From the NCBI GenBank assembly GCA_001606155.1, contig LODT01000039.1, positions 62,001-126,000 on the forward strand: a DNA stretch of 64,000 nucleotides, written 5' to 3'. Position numbers and translations under genes: made by a program. This document shows positions 48,678 to 61,441 of the stretch, piece after piece. The notes beneath the pieces were generated by a model. The model saw nothing but the letters and a program-made list of their open reading frames with translations, did not search any database and was not told the DNA's origin. Source of the stretch: Tieghemostelium lacteum. Its lineage: Eukaryota; Evosea; Eumycetozoa; Dictyosteliales; Raperosteliaceae. The first letter of the stretch is position 1. Each line of letters begins with the position of its first letter.

Positions 48678-50833
48678 ATGGTTTTGAAAGTTGTATTCTT
48701 TTTATTTTTGCTATTATTAACATATGTTGACTCTCAACACTGTTTAGACCATAGAAATGATATCAATACTAAATATCAATGGTCTTTTTATTATTCCGAT
48801 AGACCTTCAAAACTAACATTTAGTTTCTCATATGATGGAGGTAAAATTAACGTATGTGTATTTAAAATTAAAAAAATAGATACATTGATGATTAATTATT
48901 AATATTTCTCAGTCAGAAAGACAAACCAAAAACAATTATAAGAAATTATTTAAAACAATTAAAGATTCAGATATGATTGCTTTTCTATTTTCAGAACAAG
49001 GAGGAACTTCTGACTATGCTCATCACAAAGTATATATTTTATAACCTATTTAAAATTTTAATGTTCTAATTTCAAATAATAGAGTTTTTTAGTTTTAAAT
49101 AAGGATTATAAATCAGGATTTGTACTTTTGCACACATATCCTGATTTACACAACTCATTTATTCGTGATGAAGAGACTACAATGTCACACACCCAACATA
49201 TGATTTGCATAAGTTTAAATAGTAAAGAAGGTTTGTTTACTACTCTAGAAACTCTAAATTTTACAATATATTTATAATTCTTTAGATGTAGATACTATAC
49301 TAGATATGTATGAAAAAATTCAACCTTTTTTAGTATATAAATTTGAAGGTAGTAGTTATGATGATTATACAAATAAGAAAACAGATCGACCTAATTTTCC
49401 TATTTCATTGCCTTGGAGTTTTCAAGATGATGTATATTGTTTTGGAGGAATATTTGGTGATGATACCTCAACAAAAACAGATGCAACAGAGGTTACAAAA
49501 GATTTATTAGCCTTAAATAAAGCAAAGTTTGATGCATGCTTTAAAAATATTGAAAGAAACTTAGCTGGTTTTCAATTTTATGCAACCGGTATGTTATTAT
49601 ATACAACTGTTTACGATATAATTTAATATTAACTTTAAGTTAGTTTCTCAAAGAAAACTAAAGAAACTTAGAGGTGAGAACACTGTTAGAGAATTTGGGG
49701 TTGATTCTTGGTGGAAATTAACAAGAAAATTAGAAGAACAATTTTTTATGATATCACATGTAAGTTATGATTAGAAGCAATATACAAATTTTAATATTAC
49801 TGATTTTAAGATCTTAAATTAGGTTCATCCAGATAAAGGCTTCGGTTCAATATATTCAAAAGAAATTTCGATTCAAAATATAGTTTGGGATTATGGAAAT
49901 TCTGAAGCTAGTGAAGGATACCATCATGATAAAATAGCTTTTAGTAAAAAGAAGGATTCAAAGTTGGTTTGTCTGGGTGATGGAAATAGAGATTATACTC
50001 AAAACTCTAGATCTGGTTTTATTGTAAATATATATTTATACTATGTATTAACTTAATATTTGAATTCAAATTAATATTTTATCGATTATAATATAGGGTT
50101 GTATATCGAATGAACCTATTCACACATTTTTTACTGGAAAAAATAGGATCTATCTAAATGAAGAATATATGATATTGGATGAAACCACAGAAGATGATTT
50201 GTTTCCAATAGATGCAAATTATATAGCTTCCAGAAGGAAATTCATTTATAATTTATCAACAGTTAACAAAGTTAAACCCAAGAAAAGACAGTTAGGTGAA
50301 GAAAAAACTCTTCCTAGTCTGGCTGATCCAACTTTAGATAAACATCTTAAACTTTCTGATGGTTCAACAGTTGAAGTAAGAACTGCTTTGAGAAGTTTTA
50401 TAATAGATTTTGAAAAAGAACCATTAGGAAAGGAAATTGAATCCAAAGAAGTATGTGTATTGATAGTGTATTGGTATAATCTATTTTACTGATTCTATAT
50501 TTTATATAGGCAACACCCAACAGATTACATTGTGTACAAAAATGTTTAGTTGCTAAAAGTAAAAAATATAGGGAATATAAAGATGGAGTTAGAATAGAAT
50601 GTACAACTCCTAGGAAACAGGGTGGTTGTGGATCGATAGCAGTTGATAACTTTTCTTTAGAAGTTGATGACGTTACAAAAGGTTCTATCAATACTAAACT
50701 CATAGAATTGTTAGAATACATGTACAAAAACAAATTAATTTCAGATGGACAAATAATTGCAAGATATGAGAAACATTTAGAAGAGGATGCAGAAGAATCC
50801 AAAAAAGTAGTAAAAAAACATAAAATTAAATAA
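48678..50833 (+). CDS. Deoxyribonuclease II with C-terminal extension
   Basis: Eight exons: 48678-48851, 48913-49029, 49083-49230, 49286-49588, 49644-49759, 49823-50023, 50097-50450 and 50510-50833, giving 578 residues. All introns are 53-73 bp and every join keeps frame. The protein opens with a signal peptide (MVLKVVFFLFLLLLTYVDSQ). Both HxK catalytic motifs of DNase II are present: H95-H96-K97 (YAHHKSFLVLNKDYKSGF) and H321-D322-K323 (EGYHHDKIAFS). Also seen are FVLLHTYPDLHNSF, HMICISL and CLGDGNRDYTQNSRSGFIGC, the last matching 'C.GD.NR...Q..RGG..C'. It should cut DNA in acidic lysosomes or phagosomes, apt for a bacterivore. After ~residue 355 about 220 residues have no counterpart in animal DNase II. 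Confidence 0.87.
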
Positions 50834-50935
50834 TAATAGTTGGGGTCCTGTCAACGCAACAATGTTTCTGATAAATCTGATATCCAAAGTGTTATCTATA
50901 TCCATTTGAAACAAAACATACGAATATTTAATTAT

Positions 50936-50976
50936 TTAAATTAATTCATTATCACTATTATTATAATTCATTTCCA

Positions 50977-51022
<46 letters not shown>

Positions 51023-51975
51023 TTGTTTAAGATGATTTGCTTTATAATTTTTAATATCGATTAAAATTGTGACAGCGTGTCCAATGTTATAATTAACACT
51101 ATTTGCTATCCATTCAATTACAAATCCATCAATATATTTTTCAAAAAGTTCTTTGAGTTCTGAAATGATATCTGGTGTTTCCAGTTTTTTCATTAGTGGT
51201 GGAAGTGGTACTACAAAATTACAACTATTATTAATTGTATTGTTTTGTGCAATACTTGGATAATTTGGTTGTAGGGTGGAGCTTGATATTAATTGACCAA
51301 CATTAGTCATGTTATTTGTCACAGATCTTCCCATTTTTTGTGTAAATTGTGGTTGGTTTTGTTGTAGTGGAGTTATATATGGTGGTTGTCGCAATTGTTG
51401 ATTTGGTAGCTTATTCTGAAGTTGTTGTTGTTGCTGGATACTAACTTGTTGTAGTAGTTGTTGTGCTTGTTGTTGTGGTGGCGATAGTGGTTGTAGTAGT
51501 GGTTGTTGTTGTGTTTGTATTGGGATTGATGAATGCAATGGATAGATATTTTGTTGTAGTTGAAGAGGTTCAGTTGTACCAGGTAATTTATAAACCAAGT
51601 TCATCATTACGCTAGGTTTTGATTTTGATATATTCATAAATTTATCTAGTTTGATATTATAATCTTCTTTTGAAGTGCTACTATCATAAATTTTCTTTTC
51701 TAAACTTTGAGAAAATTTAAATGCTTTTTCAATATTCTCAACAAATAATGATTGATTTCTTATTATCATAAAACTATAGTTTGCAAATAGTATTAGATAT
51801 AAATTAAAGATATATTTTATAAAGGTACTTACAATTGTATACAAAAATTCAGTCTATCTGAAAAATCAATTAGATTTGATTTCATAGACTCCCCATTAAT
51901 ACCCTCACTATTCATAAATTCTGAAATGACATTATCTTCATCTGTTTTTGGTCTTTTGAATGTTGATGGTTCCAT
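50936..51975 (-). CDS. Unrecognised Q-rich protein
   Basis: Two exons, 51975-51833 and 51773-50936, giving 326 residues across a 59-bp intron. The N-terminus (MEPSTFKRPKTDEDNVISEF) continues into a helical block RLNFCIQFFMIIRNQSLF and ENIEKAFKFSQSLEKKIY. A long Q/P-rich middle follows, then an ordered C-terminal block (LKELFEKYIDGFVIEWIANS, GHAVTILIDIKNYKAN) and a poly-N tail. Two ordered ends flanking a Q-rich linker recall Mediator or other transcription-complex subunits, but I cannot match it to one. Being just downstream of DNase II in convergent orientation says nothing about function. Confidence 0.75.
50977..51023 (-). repeat. (AAT)n microsatellite encoding poly-N
   Basis: ATT repeats on the plus strand encode poly-asparagine near the C-terminus of the unrecognised Q-rich protein. 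Confidence 0.9.
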
Positions 51976-52095
51976 CTTAAAAAAAAAGCAAGTTAAGAAT
52001 TTAAAAACAAAATATCATCTAAAATATATACTTTTTTCTTCAGAAACCTTTTTTATTTTTTTTAGTTTGCATTACTTCATTGTACCTACAATAAA

Positions 52096-53366
52096 ATGAC
52101 TGATGTTCAAATGACTGAAATTTTTGAAGATGATGTTTTTGCATTCATACCTTCAACTCCAATTGACAAAGATTCAAGAGATAAATTATCTGATTTAATT
52201 GAAGAATTGGGTGGAACCATTTCTAGAAATATAACAAAAAAAGTAAGTGATGTATCTATACTCTTATTGGCCATGTTACTTATAGTTTACCATATTATAT
52301 ACAGACTACAATAGTGATTTGTGATGAATTTAAAGATAATCAAAGTGATATTGAAAAAGCACAAAAAATTAATAGTAATTTGAAGATTGTAAAGTCGATC
52401 TATTTGGATGAATGTAAAACTAAACAGACAAAGTTAGAACTTTCTACCTACATACTTGAGAATCCAAATAATAAGAATAAAAGAAAATTGGATGATAATG
52501 AAGATGGTGTCACTCAAAATGGAGATAATGATGATAATCACCAACCACAACAGAAAAAAGTAGTAAAAGTCGATCATTTCACTGAAGGTAGTGTATGGCA
52601 TGGTAATTTAATCTATAAATCTGAAGATCACTATCCATTCTATATGACATTGTTGAAATATAATGATGATTCAACTATAGAAGGTTCAATAGAGTGGCCT
52701 GATTACGAAAATGCTATAACTAGATTTAAAGGTCATGTCGAACAACCTGATAAAATTCAATGGGAGGAATTTGAATTTATTAAAGAATCTGATCAGATTG
52801 AATTACCAATGAAATATGAAGCTACACTCACAATGATTGGTAAAGAGAAGAAACCAGCTTTGAAAGGTCGTCTTGTATATGACCCTGTAACTCAAAAAGA
52901 GAGTTATGAAGACAGTGATCTACAAGCTGATTTTACCATTCTCAAACAGAAACAAACAGCATATACTCCTTCCACTACAGTATTGGCAGCTTCTACATCA
53001 TCATTAAACAATTCAACTGCATCTGTAACACCACCACCTACCACCACACCACTAGAATTGCCATGGCTATTACCAATTATGAGACCTATGGAAGGTGTAA
53101 TGTACAAAGATTATCCATTTAATTATAAAATCACCAAAAGACCAAAAGAATCAGAATTGGAGGGTGTTATTGAATGGAATGAATTTAATACAAAAACTAG
53201 ATTCAAAGGTAGCATAGATAAAGAGGATGTAACATTTAAAGAGCATGAAATTATCTCTGGTGATGGCGTGGAATTACCTGTCGACTATAAAGGTAAACTC
53301 AATCAAGATCAAACTGAAATCAAAGGAACTTATGATTATGGTACTTTTACATTAACACAAATATAA
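52096..53366 (+). CDS. BRCT-domain protein with a duplicated novel domain
   Basis: Two exons, 52096-52242 and 52305-53366, giving 402 residues. Residues ~10-105 form a BRCT-like domain (LSDLIEELGGTISRNITKK joined to TTIVICDEF, then LKIVKSIYLDECKTKQTK, with the usual GG and the late aromatic/Cys). A basic, D/N-rich linker with KKVVKVDHF follows. Then two copies of a ~95-residue β-rich unit: the first with YPFYMTLLKY, EGSIEWPDYENAITRFKG, IELPMKY; the second with YPFNYKITKR, EGVIEWNEFNTKTRFKG, VELPVDY and KGTYDYGTFTL. I do not know a name for this unit. The BRCT domain suggests a phosphopeptide-binding nuclear role, which is inference. Confidence 0.75.
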
Positions 53367-53547
53367 TATTGTAAAATAAACTATTCTTCAATCTTAGTTT
53401 TCATTCTTCTATACAAATTTATATGTATGCTTTTTGTTTTTGGAGGTTTTAAATACTTTTTTATTATAATAGTGAAAAAAAAGATTATATATATATATGT
53501 ACATATCTTTTAACTAATTAAAATTGTTTAAAAAGTAATGTATAGTA

Positions 53548-54161
53548 CTATCTTCTTTTAAACATTCTTGTATGTTGCAGATCACTGTTAATGGTGAAAC
53601 ACCCCTGACGTAGATAATATTCTTTACTGGGATTCACACCACTGTCACTATCAAAATTATTACTTTTACTTAATATGATTTGATTAGTCTGTGGCAGCAA
53701 CATAATCTTCTTTTTATTAAAACAATAATAAATATTAAAAGTATTAAAAGTTATATTACATCTGTGTACGAAAATATGTGGATCATCTATGCTAAAATAT
53801 ACAAATAATGACCATAAAAATGCTATTGTTGTTATAATTGGTGGTATGTAAATTAAAAAATACTCTGTAAATGTAAATTTCTTTTGTATTGAAAGAGAAA
53901 AAAAAAAGTAAACACAGTCCGTTAGTTTTCCTATAACACACCATAATGTTTCATTGTATTGTTAATGCCTACTATAGTTGAAATTTGCTGTGATTTAAAT
54001 TTTAGTATGCCCCATATATAGGATACTATTGTCAATACGAATATTGCTAAACTCAATTTTATATATTTCTTTTTCTCTAAAAATAATCTAGAGATTGTGT
54101 TGTTTAAACTGGTTTCAAGTATATAAATGTCTTTTAATTGTGTATATTTATCTAGTGACAT
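53548..54161 (-). CDS. CNEP1R1/Spo7-like membrane protein (nuclear envelope phosphatase regulatory subunit)
   Basis: Two exons, 54161-53942 and 53864-53548, over a 77-bp intron, giving 178 residues. Exon 1 has a charged cytosolic start (MSLDKYTQLKDIYILETSLN) and membrane segment YIKLSLAIFVLTIVSYIWGI; exon 2 has YFLIYIPPIITTIAFLWSLF and then a cytosolic tail with HRCNITFNTFNIYYC and KKKIMLLP. The layout and the tail resemble TMEM188/CNEP1R1, where 'RCR..L..YN' and 'GKLILKP' follow the second segment. That protein activates the lipin phosphatase CTDNEP1 at the nuclear envelope and ER. Similarity is modest, so another two-pass membrane protein remains possible. Confidence 0.6.
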
Positions 54162-54413
54162 GTTTTAATGTGTATATAACTAGAATATTGATAAAATATT
54201 TAAAAAAAAATATAGCAATTCTTTCTTGTTGTTTTTGGATCAATTAAAATATTGGCATGTCGATTGATCAGAGCGCAACTAAATAAAAAAAAATTTACAA
54301 AAAAAATCAAACACATCCAAAACATCTAAATTTTCAATTTTTAATATTTTATAACATTTTTTTTTCATGTTCAGGTAGAGATTGATATCTATGGATTTAT
54401 AGAAGAAAAAGAG

Positions 54414-57400
54414 ATGTCAAACAATAACAATAATAATATTAGAAAAAGTTCGAGTGAACATGATATAGATTTATATTCATTGACATCTAGTCTATCAACT
54501 ATATCAGATTTTACAAAATTGGTATCGGCTAGAAAGAATACTATTTCATTTCAACCGACAACTACAGGACAACAGGTTATAAATAAATCTCTATCTTTTT
54601 TCTCTGAGAAAACACCAGAGGAGATTGACCATGAGAATCTAATTATATCTCAATTAGATAAAGAATATTTTGAAGAAGAGTTTGATAGTGGATATATACT
54701 CAATCAGATACCATCAGATTCAAATATTGATTTAATAGATCAACTCACTGTAAAGATATCAACATTTCATGAGGTTGTAGATTCAAGATTTAATGATTTA
54801 ATTAGAAAATCTTATAATGGTTTTGGTATGTATATGGCATCGATATTAAAATAAAAAATAGAGAAAAGAAGTGGTATTCTAATATATTATATTGTAGTAC
54901 AAGGAATGTCACAAGTTTATGAAATTGAGAAGGATCTTACACATTCAGCAGTAATGTGTCAGTCTGGTAAAAGTTATTTATCAAGTGTTAGTAGGAATCT
55001 GACATCATATGGATTTATAATTCTAGCAAAACATCGTACTAGACAAGTTAGTAAATTCATTTTGGAAGAGATGAATAAATTTAGAGAGATTGGACAGGTT
55101 TCAAATAGAATAGATACATTGATGAATAATAATGAATTTTCATCTGCGTTGGTCCTGATGAATCAATGGGATTCCGTTATTGGAAACTATCAGAAATATC
55201 ATTGTATTCGAGAGTTGGCACAGAGATTTCATTCAACTACCAAGGTCATAATAGACCGTATCGATTGTAGTTTTTTGGAGGTTTGTCATCAATTTCAGAG
55301 AAAACAGTTTGAGAATATCATTGATGGCTATGTAAAACTAAACCAATCCATAAGATTTCGAGATAAAATTCATCAGAATTTTATACTAAATATAGAAGAC
55401 CACAGTAAGAAGATTCTAAAAACTCATTTACAATTGTCTCATCAGAGACCTGAGGAACTGGGTACAATGAAGTTTATAGACATGTGTAAACTACTAAAAG
55501 AAGATCAATATGTAACTTCACTGTTGGCAATCCTAGAACACCTCTCCGATCTGATGTTTAGTCATTACCAAATGAAAAACTGTGTATTGGAACTCTATCA
55601 TTCCGGAATGGTAGAATCCAATCCACAAGAGGCTGCATTCTATTTAGATATCTTTAAATTAATGTGTACCAATAGAAAACCAATGTGGAATACTATACAG
55701 AACCAAGTTAAACATCTTCTATCAGCTTTTAATCCAAAATTTAAGATAGAAGAGTTTCTACAAGTTTTAGAATCCATTAATCAATTTATTCAAGTTGGTA
55801 GAGAATTCTCTCAAGAGGAAGCAAACCTCCTACGAATGGTAATGAAAGAGAAATCTCTAGCCTATTTTGAACATTTTCACAAAGATCGTATTGAAGATCT
55901 AAAAACAATGTTAGAAAATGAAATGTGGCATAAAGTACCTTTACCAAATAATTTCTCAGTTTTGGATATAAAAGAATTTGGTATTGTAATTCAAAATACC
56001 AATCATAATAATAGTAATAATAACCATAATAATAATAATATAGTAACAGAAAAACCAATATTATCACCATTTTTAACATTAAATAATTTAGAGAATCAAA
56101 AAACTAGTTTGGAATTAAAAGATCATAATATAGAATTTTTAAATCAATTTAAAGAGAATGGTAACCCCTTTTCAATTAAATTAAAATCAAAAAAAACTTT
56201 ATCACAATTTTCAAATATTACTGATGATCAATTAAATAATAATAATAGTAATTCTAATAATAATAATAATAATTCAAATAATCAATCATCACCATTAATA
56301 TCATCAACAACTATTAATGTTATTAGATTAATTGGAAAATATTTACAAATGATGAAGATTTTAAATACTTTATCCTATCCTATATTCACTGCCATTTCAC
56401 AACTATTGGAATATTATGTCTACAGTATATATGGTAACTTTTTTAATGAAACAACTCAACAACAACAACAATTTGATAATAATAATAATATAAATCCCAT
56501 GTTGAAAAAGACAATGACTAGATTGAAACAAAAGTTTAATCATCATCCAAGTTCTAGTAATACTCCAACTATATTACAAACCTCATCCTCTCTGCTTTCC
56601 AGTACGAATATCTTCCAAAATAAGCTAACTGCATCTCCCCTATCTTTGAGATCCTCTAGTAATATTATAAATAACAGTGGTAGTAATAGTTCAAATAAGG
56701 ACTCGGATTCTAAAGATGGATCAAAATCTCCAGGTTTAGCAAGTTCATTTTCATCTTCATCAACAAATGCGAATGGGTCATCTTGGGAGCATGATGAGAT
56801 ATCTATTAATTGGAAACTACCAAAAAAAAACGAACATGTAGATACACAATCATCCAAGAGTCTATATGGACTTGAATATAAAGTCATTGCATTAGAATCC
56901 ATGATGTTTCTTGTAGATGGTCTAATGGAAGCTCAATCATTGGTTCTAAGTCTAGTACCACAAGAAAAGATTGAACAAATTAGAAATTTCTATATTGAAA
57001 CTGTATCTGTTGTTGCAAGTCTGCGTAACTACTGCTACAAGAACCTAACCTCACAGCTACTGAATATCGAACAAATCTATCAAATTATAAGTAACCAAAA
57101 ATGGGAGTTGAAAGAAGCACCTACTATGGATTCTGGGTCCTATGTAAGTCATTTAATCATTGAATTTCATAGATTTACAGGACTGTTAGATGAGATTAGT
57201 AACCGTACTGGTATCCTAACTCCAAAAGTTAAGAATCTCTTATGGGAAAATATCATTACACACGCAATGGAAACTTTAATTGAAGCCTACAGTCGTATAA
57301 AGAAATGTAACAACTATGGTAGAAATCTAATGATTATGGATTTAAAGAAACTTCAGTCTGGTTTGGAATCTCTTACCACTATTCGTCCAATACCTCATAT

Positions 57401-57590
57401 TCAACACGTAGATAAATATATTACGGCTTTTTATCTTCCTGAAACCGATCTGTATAATTTGGCAAGAGATTCTGAATTTACACCAAAACAAGTACTTTCT
57501 ATTGTCAATATCATTGCTCACTTAAAGAAACCTGAAAAACAAAAACTCATTTCTGATATTGAAAAATTAGAAAAGGAAAATAATAAATAA
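54414..57590 (+). CDS. vps50: VPS50 / syndetin, EARP complex subunit
   Basis: Two exons, 54414-54825 and 54898-57590, giving 1,034 residues. The N-terminal part matches the start of syndetin (EEFDSGYILNQIPSD, then VQGMSQVYEIEKDLTHSAVM after the splice, KSYLSSVSRNLTSYGFIILA). The middle has NNEFSSALVLMNQWDSVIGN and YHCIRELAQRFHSTTKVII. The C-terminus is very close to animal VPS50: LTPKVKNLLWENIITHAMET, YSRIKKCNNYGRNLMIMDLK, TTIRPIPHIQHVDKYITAFY. Two N/S-rich inserts interrupt the middle. VPS50 replaces VPS54 in the GARP-like EARP tether, which returns cargo from recycling endosomes. A small upstream ATG at 54391 opens a three-codon reading frame ahead of the real start. Confidence 0.93.
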
Positions 57591-57841
57591 ATACAAACCA
57601 ACCCCTTTGGTATATTATTTATTTGATTTTAACAAGGTTCAATTAATTTTTTTATATTTTTCAGAAAACCAATTAAAATTTAGTCTAACTGTATCTCTAC
57701 CCAATCCAATAAAATACAAAAGTTGAATGAATCCTTGGAGATCTCATACATAAAAAGAATTTATAAACAAATATTGGAGGACAGATTTTTGACCAATATG
57801 CTCATTAATTGAATAAATATATACAAGCACTGAACAATTTA

Positions 57842-59298
57842 TTATAACTTTTGGAATATTAAATGATTAGGTACTGTTGAATAACTAGGTATAAACTTTA
57901 AATTACGTATAGGATAATAAAAATCAATTGTACTCGGTAAATACTCAATTGATTTAGTGTAATAATGAATCTCCAATCTACTTTGGTAAGGGGTGTAATC
58001 AACATCTACAATAATATCCTTTAGTGCCGAGAAATCTCTAGTTTGTGATGGGCTGTTACTGTACTCTACTATATTTAAAACTACCACAGAACAACTTTTT
58101 GAAATTTGTAATATCTCTCTAATATTTGCAGTACATTTCTCCAACCCAAAGATATTTAATGACATTTTTAATTTTGTTATACTAGGTAACTGTAGGAAAT
58201 GGAGATAGTATTGATTGGTTTTTTTAGGTGAACTAAAAAAACTTGGATTTTGTTGGACCAACTCTTCATAATGTAATTCAATGTCAAGTGTCTCTAGTCT
58301 TTGGAATGCATTGGGTGTTACCTCTGATCTACTTATAGTATTAAATCTTATGTTTGGGTTGATTTTTAGTTTTTTTAAATAGTTGCTGTATCCATTTGGA
58401 ATTGAAACTAAGGAATATTGTGACATAAATTTAGTACTCATGGTATCAGTTGCTATAACTTTCAGTGACCGTTCCTCTTGTATCTTTAGTGATGGTATTA
58501 GACTTTCAAGTGGAAAACTAGTTAATTCAAATACTGTACTACTTTTCAGTTTGAACAAATGTAGATTTTTACATTTTTCCAGTAGGTTGGTAAAATATCG
58601 AGGAAGAAGTTCACAATAACCTATATTAGATAAACTTGAGATTTTAAATTTAAATTCCTCCAAATTAGGTGTCAAATCCAAGAAATCCACCATTATAGAG
58701 ATATTCCTATTATTGATATTGTATTCTAGTCTCTGATAAGGTGCCTCACTGATGGATAGTTTAACCAGACTCTGCAGAGGTGATGTGAAACCACAAACAG
58801 TTGAAGTTATTCCCCAAGGTGTTGGAATTAGTGATAATGATTTTAGATTATTATAAATCATAAACTGAATTTGTTTGTAGGGTATAGATTGGAATTGGCC
58901 ATTAGACAAGTGGTATGGTATAGTACTTATCAATGAATATTTAGAATCAAAATGAAATACACTCTTTACTGAACCATCATAATTAGATCCCACACCAAAT
59001 GGTATTTTAATTCTATTCATTTCAGTTACTTTTGAAACTAACTTAAAGAATCTCCAAGACACTGTAGCTAAAATAAAAAGTCTCTTCCAAAGACCTATTT
59101 TGTTTATAAATTGCAATAATATTATTTTCTTTATCAAATAATCTGGTAAAATTTTAAAATACTCATAATCCCGTTCTTCTATATTATTATTATTATCTCT
59201 TTCATTATTATTATTATTAAAACGATTACTATTATATGAATTTTGATATTCACCTGGATGTTTGATATCATTTAGAACATTACTCATTAAATTATTTC

Positions 59299-59332
<34 letters not shown>

Positions 59333-60789
59333 ATTACTATAATTTTGAAGTAAAACCATATCATAAGTTGGCTGTATTAACTTAGTATTCTGAGATGAAT
59401 TGTATGGTAGGGTTTTAAACAATAATTTTAAAATATCACCATCACCAATGCTTTTATGGTCTGCTAACATTTCATCTATAAATGATTGTTTAAATTCAAT
59501 TTTATCTTGATAAATATTCTTTAGTTCTCTAAGGATTAATAATGTATCCTTTAATGGAGAATTATATTTATAGTTTTTTTTTAATATTTCGTTGCATAGA
59601 AAACTATGTATTTGAAGTATTATATTAGTATATTATATTAATCATATGATTATCAAACTCTACATACTCTACTATATCATTTAAATGATTTTCAATTAAC
59701 TGGAATAAATTTAAATTTAGTAATAATTTTAAAAATTTTTGAATTTGATTGATATTGGTGTTGGTTGATATTGGAAATATTTGTTGAAAATAGTTGATGA
59801 AGCCTTGATTATATTCCTCTGCTGATAATAGTTTGTTTTGGAGTAAACTGATGTTTAATAGATTCTCTTGTAAATCTAATTCCATGATTTTGTATATCAA
59901 ATGTTTTAGTGAATTCCTATATTGTTGAATATCAATGGGTTTGATATTAAAACAAATGTATTGAATTATAAAATCTATTAAATCTTGATTGGAGGGGTTA
60001 TGTATTGACAATTGAACTAGTTCTTTAAATATCATTTCATTTACAGTCAGTTTATCACGAACCATAAACAATGGTTCTTTATCATTTAAATGTAATCTAA
60101 AACTGTTTACCAAAACTTTTACCAATTCAAATAGTTCATTTTTAAATAGTGATCGATTGTTTTTATAAAACTATGTTATTATAAACTCAATTAATAAATA
60201 TTGTAAATTTACATTCAAACAAATCTAAAAACATTACATTAAATATAGAAAGTAAAGGAATATAACTATCTGATAGATTTACTTGACTGTAATCCAATGT
60301 AGATAATAACCTGATCGCAATTAATTTGATTGTAGGGTCATTATCATCTTCCAATAGATTTGTAATTAAACCATTAACATAAATTGAGTTTTTAAATTCT
60401 GGTACTGACAATGCCAAACATAATAGAAATTCCTTTAAATGATGGTTATTACTCATTTCCAGTATTTCTAAAAAACCTTTTTGAATTTTAATAAGATGTC
60501 ATGTAAGAAAGATAACTTTTGAATAGTCAAACTTTAGACATTACATACATGAAAACTCTAAATAATTTCTTTCATAAACAAGTTTAAAAGTCTCTTTAGC
60601 AAATATCAATTCATTCTCTGTAAAACCACATTGCATTGGTTTACCATACAACCATTGTTTAAATAATACTTTAAACTCTGATAAATTATCACTAAATAGT
60701 TGTTCTACATAAGTTTTTATAGTTGATGTTCTGTATATATCATGATTAAATGATTTCAATAGAATTTCAAATTTTTCAACACAGTTCAT
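57842..60789 (-). CDS. Helical-repeat N-terminus joined to F-box-like/LRR C-terminus
   Basis: Four exons: 60789-60549, 60476-60238, 60170-59668 and 59603-57842, giving 914 residues; introns are 72, 67 and 64 bp and all phases agree. Residues ~1-440 are leucine-rich helices like ARM/HEAT repeats (NHHLKEFLLCLALSVPEFKN, YVNGLITNLLEDDNDPTIKL, LIYKIMELDLQENLLNISLL). A poly-N linker follows. Then an F-box-like start (YFKILPDYLIKKIILLQFIN, ATVSWRFFKLVS) and a C-terminal LRR-like region (LQSLVKLSISEAP, LPSITKLKMSLNIFGLEKC), as in the other family members in this window. The reading frame is continuous from exon 4's start into the LRR part. If the model is right, a helical scaffold precedes the F-box module; two adjacent genes read as one is the alternative. 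Confidence 0.65.
59301..59330 (-). repeat. (AAT)n microsatellite encoding poly-N
   Basis: Plus-strand ATT repeats encode the poly-asparagine linker between the helical-repeat and F-box-like parts of the composite gene. Confidence 0.85.
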
Positions 60790-61441
60790 CTTAACAAAAT
60801 TTTATCTAATGAACTAAAAAAAAAAATCATTCAATTTCAAGTAACAGTGGTACAATATACCTCTATTACATTGAAAATTAACTGTTACACAAACCTAGCG
60901 ACACTTAATACTCATCTTGCAAAGTATAATGTAACTTTAAGTATGAAATCAGAACTCCAACATTATAAATATTTTAAATATTCTAAATATATAAATTAAA
61001 AGATATTTAGAGTATTAGAAAAGTTTAAATGTGATGATGTATCTAATTTTTTTTTTAGTGCTAGATATTTTTGTTCTGAAGTGAAAAGATTTTTTTTTAA
61101 AATCCCGACTATTCTTTGTATTATTCAAACTCAAACGTGGAATGCAAAAAGTGTTCAGAACAAACATGTTTGAATTCTTTATTACAATTCTTACCAATTT
61201 CTTTATACTAAAATATTAATACCAATATTTTTTTATTTGTTATTAATATTTTGAAACAAATCAATTGGAAAAAAAAAAAAAAAGTTTGTGATTCATTCAA
61301 TCCCAACAAATAATCAAATTTCTTTCCAAATTGAAAGATTTTTATTTAATACCTTATCAATCCCCCAGTTTCAAAATTTAAAAATTTTTTTTATTTATTA
61401 TTTTTCTTTCGATATTTAGATTTAAAGTAAAGAAAAAAAAA
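60790..61441. other. 652-bp divergent gap before the MFSD1-like gene
   Basis: A/T-rich with several T runs (61045-61055, 61088-61100 region) and an A/T-rich leader before the ATG at 61442. The only open frame (61015-61197, minus strand) is of A/T-driven composition with no family resemblance, so I do not call it a gene. Confidence 0.5.

Noticed and set aside
57651-57841. Gap downstream of VPS50 with some protein-like codons, considered as a gene fragment
   Set aside because: No frame gave a recognisable motif; probably the overlapping 3' flanks of two convergent genes.
61015-61197. 60-residue minus-strand open frame in the gap before the MFSD1-like gene
   Set aside because: A/T-driven K/F/I/N content, no homology and no sensible exon partner.
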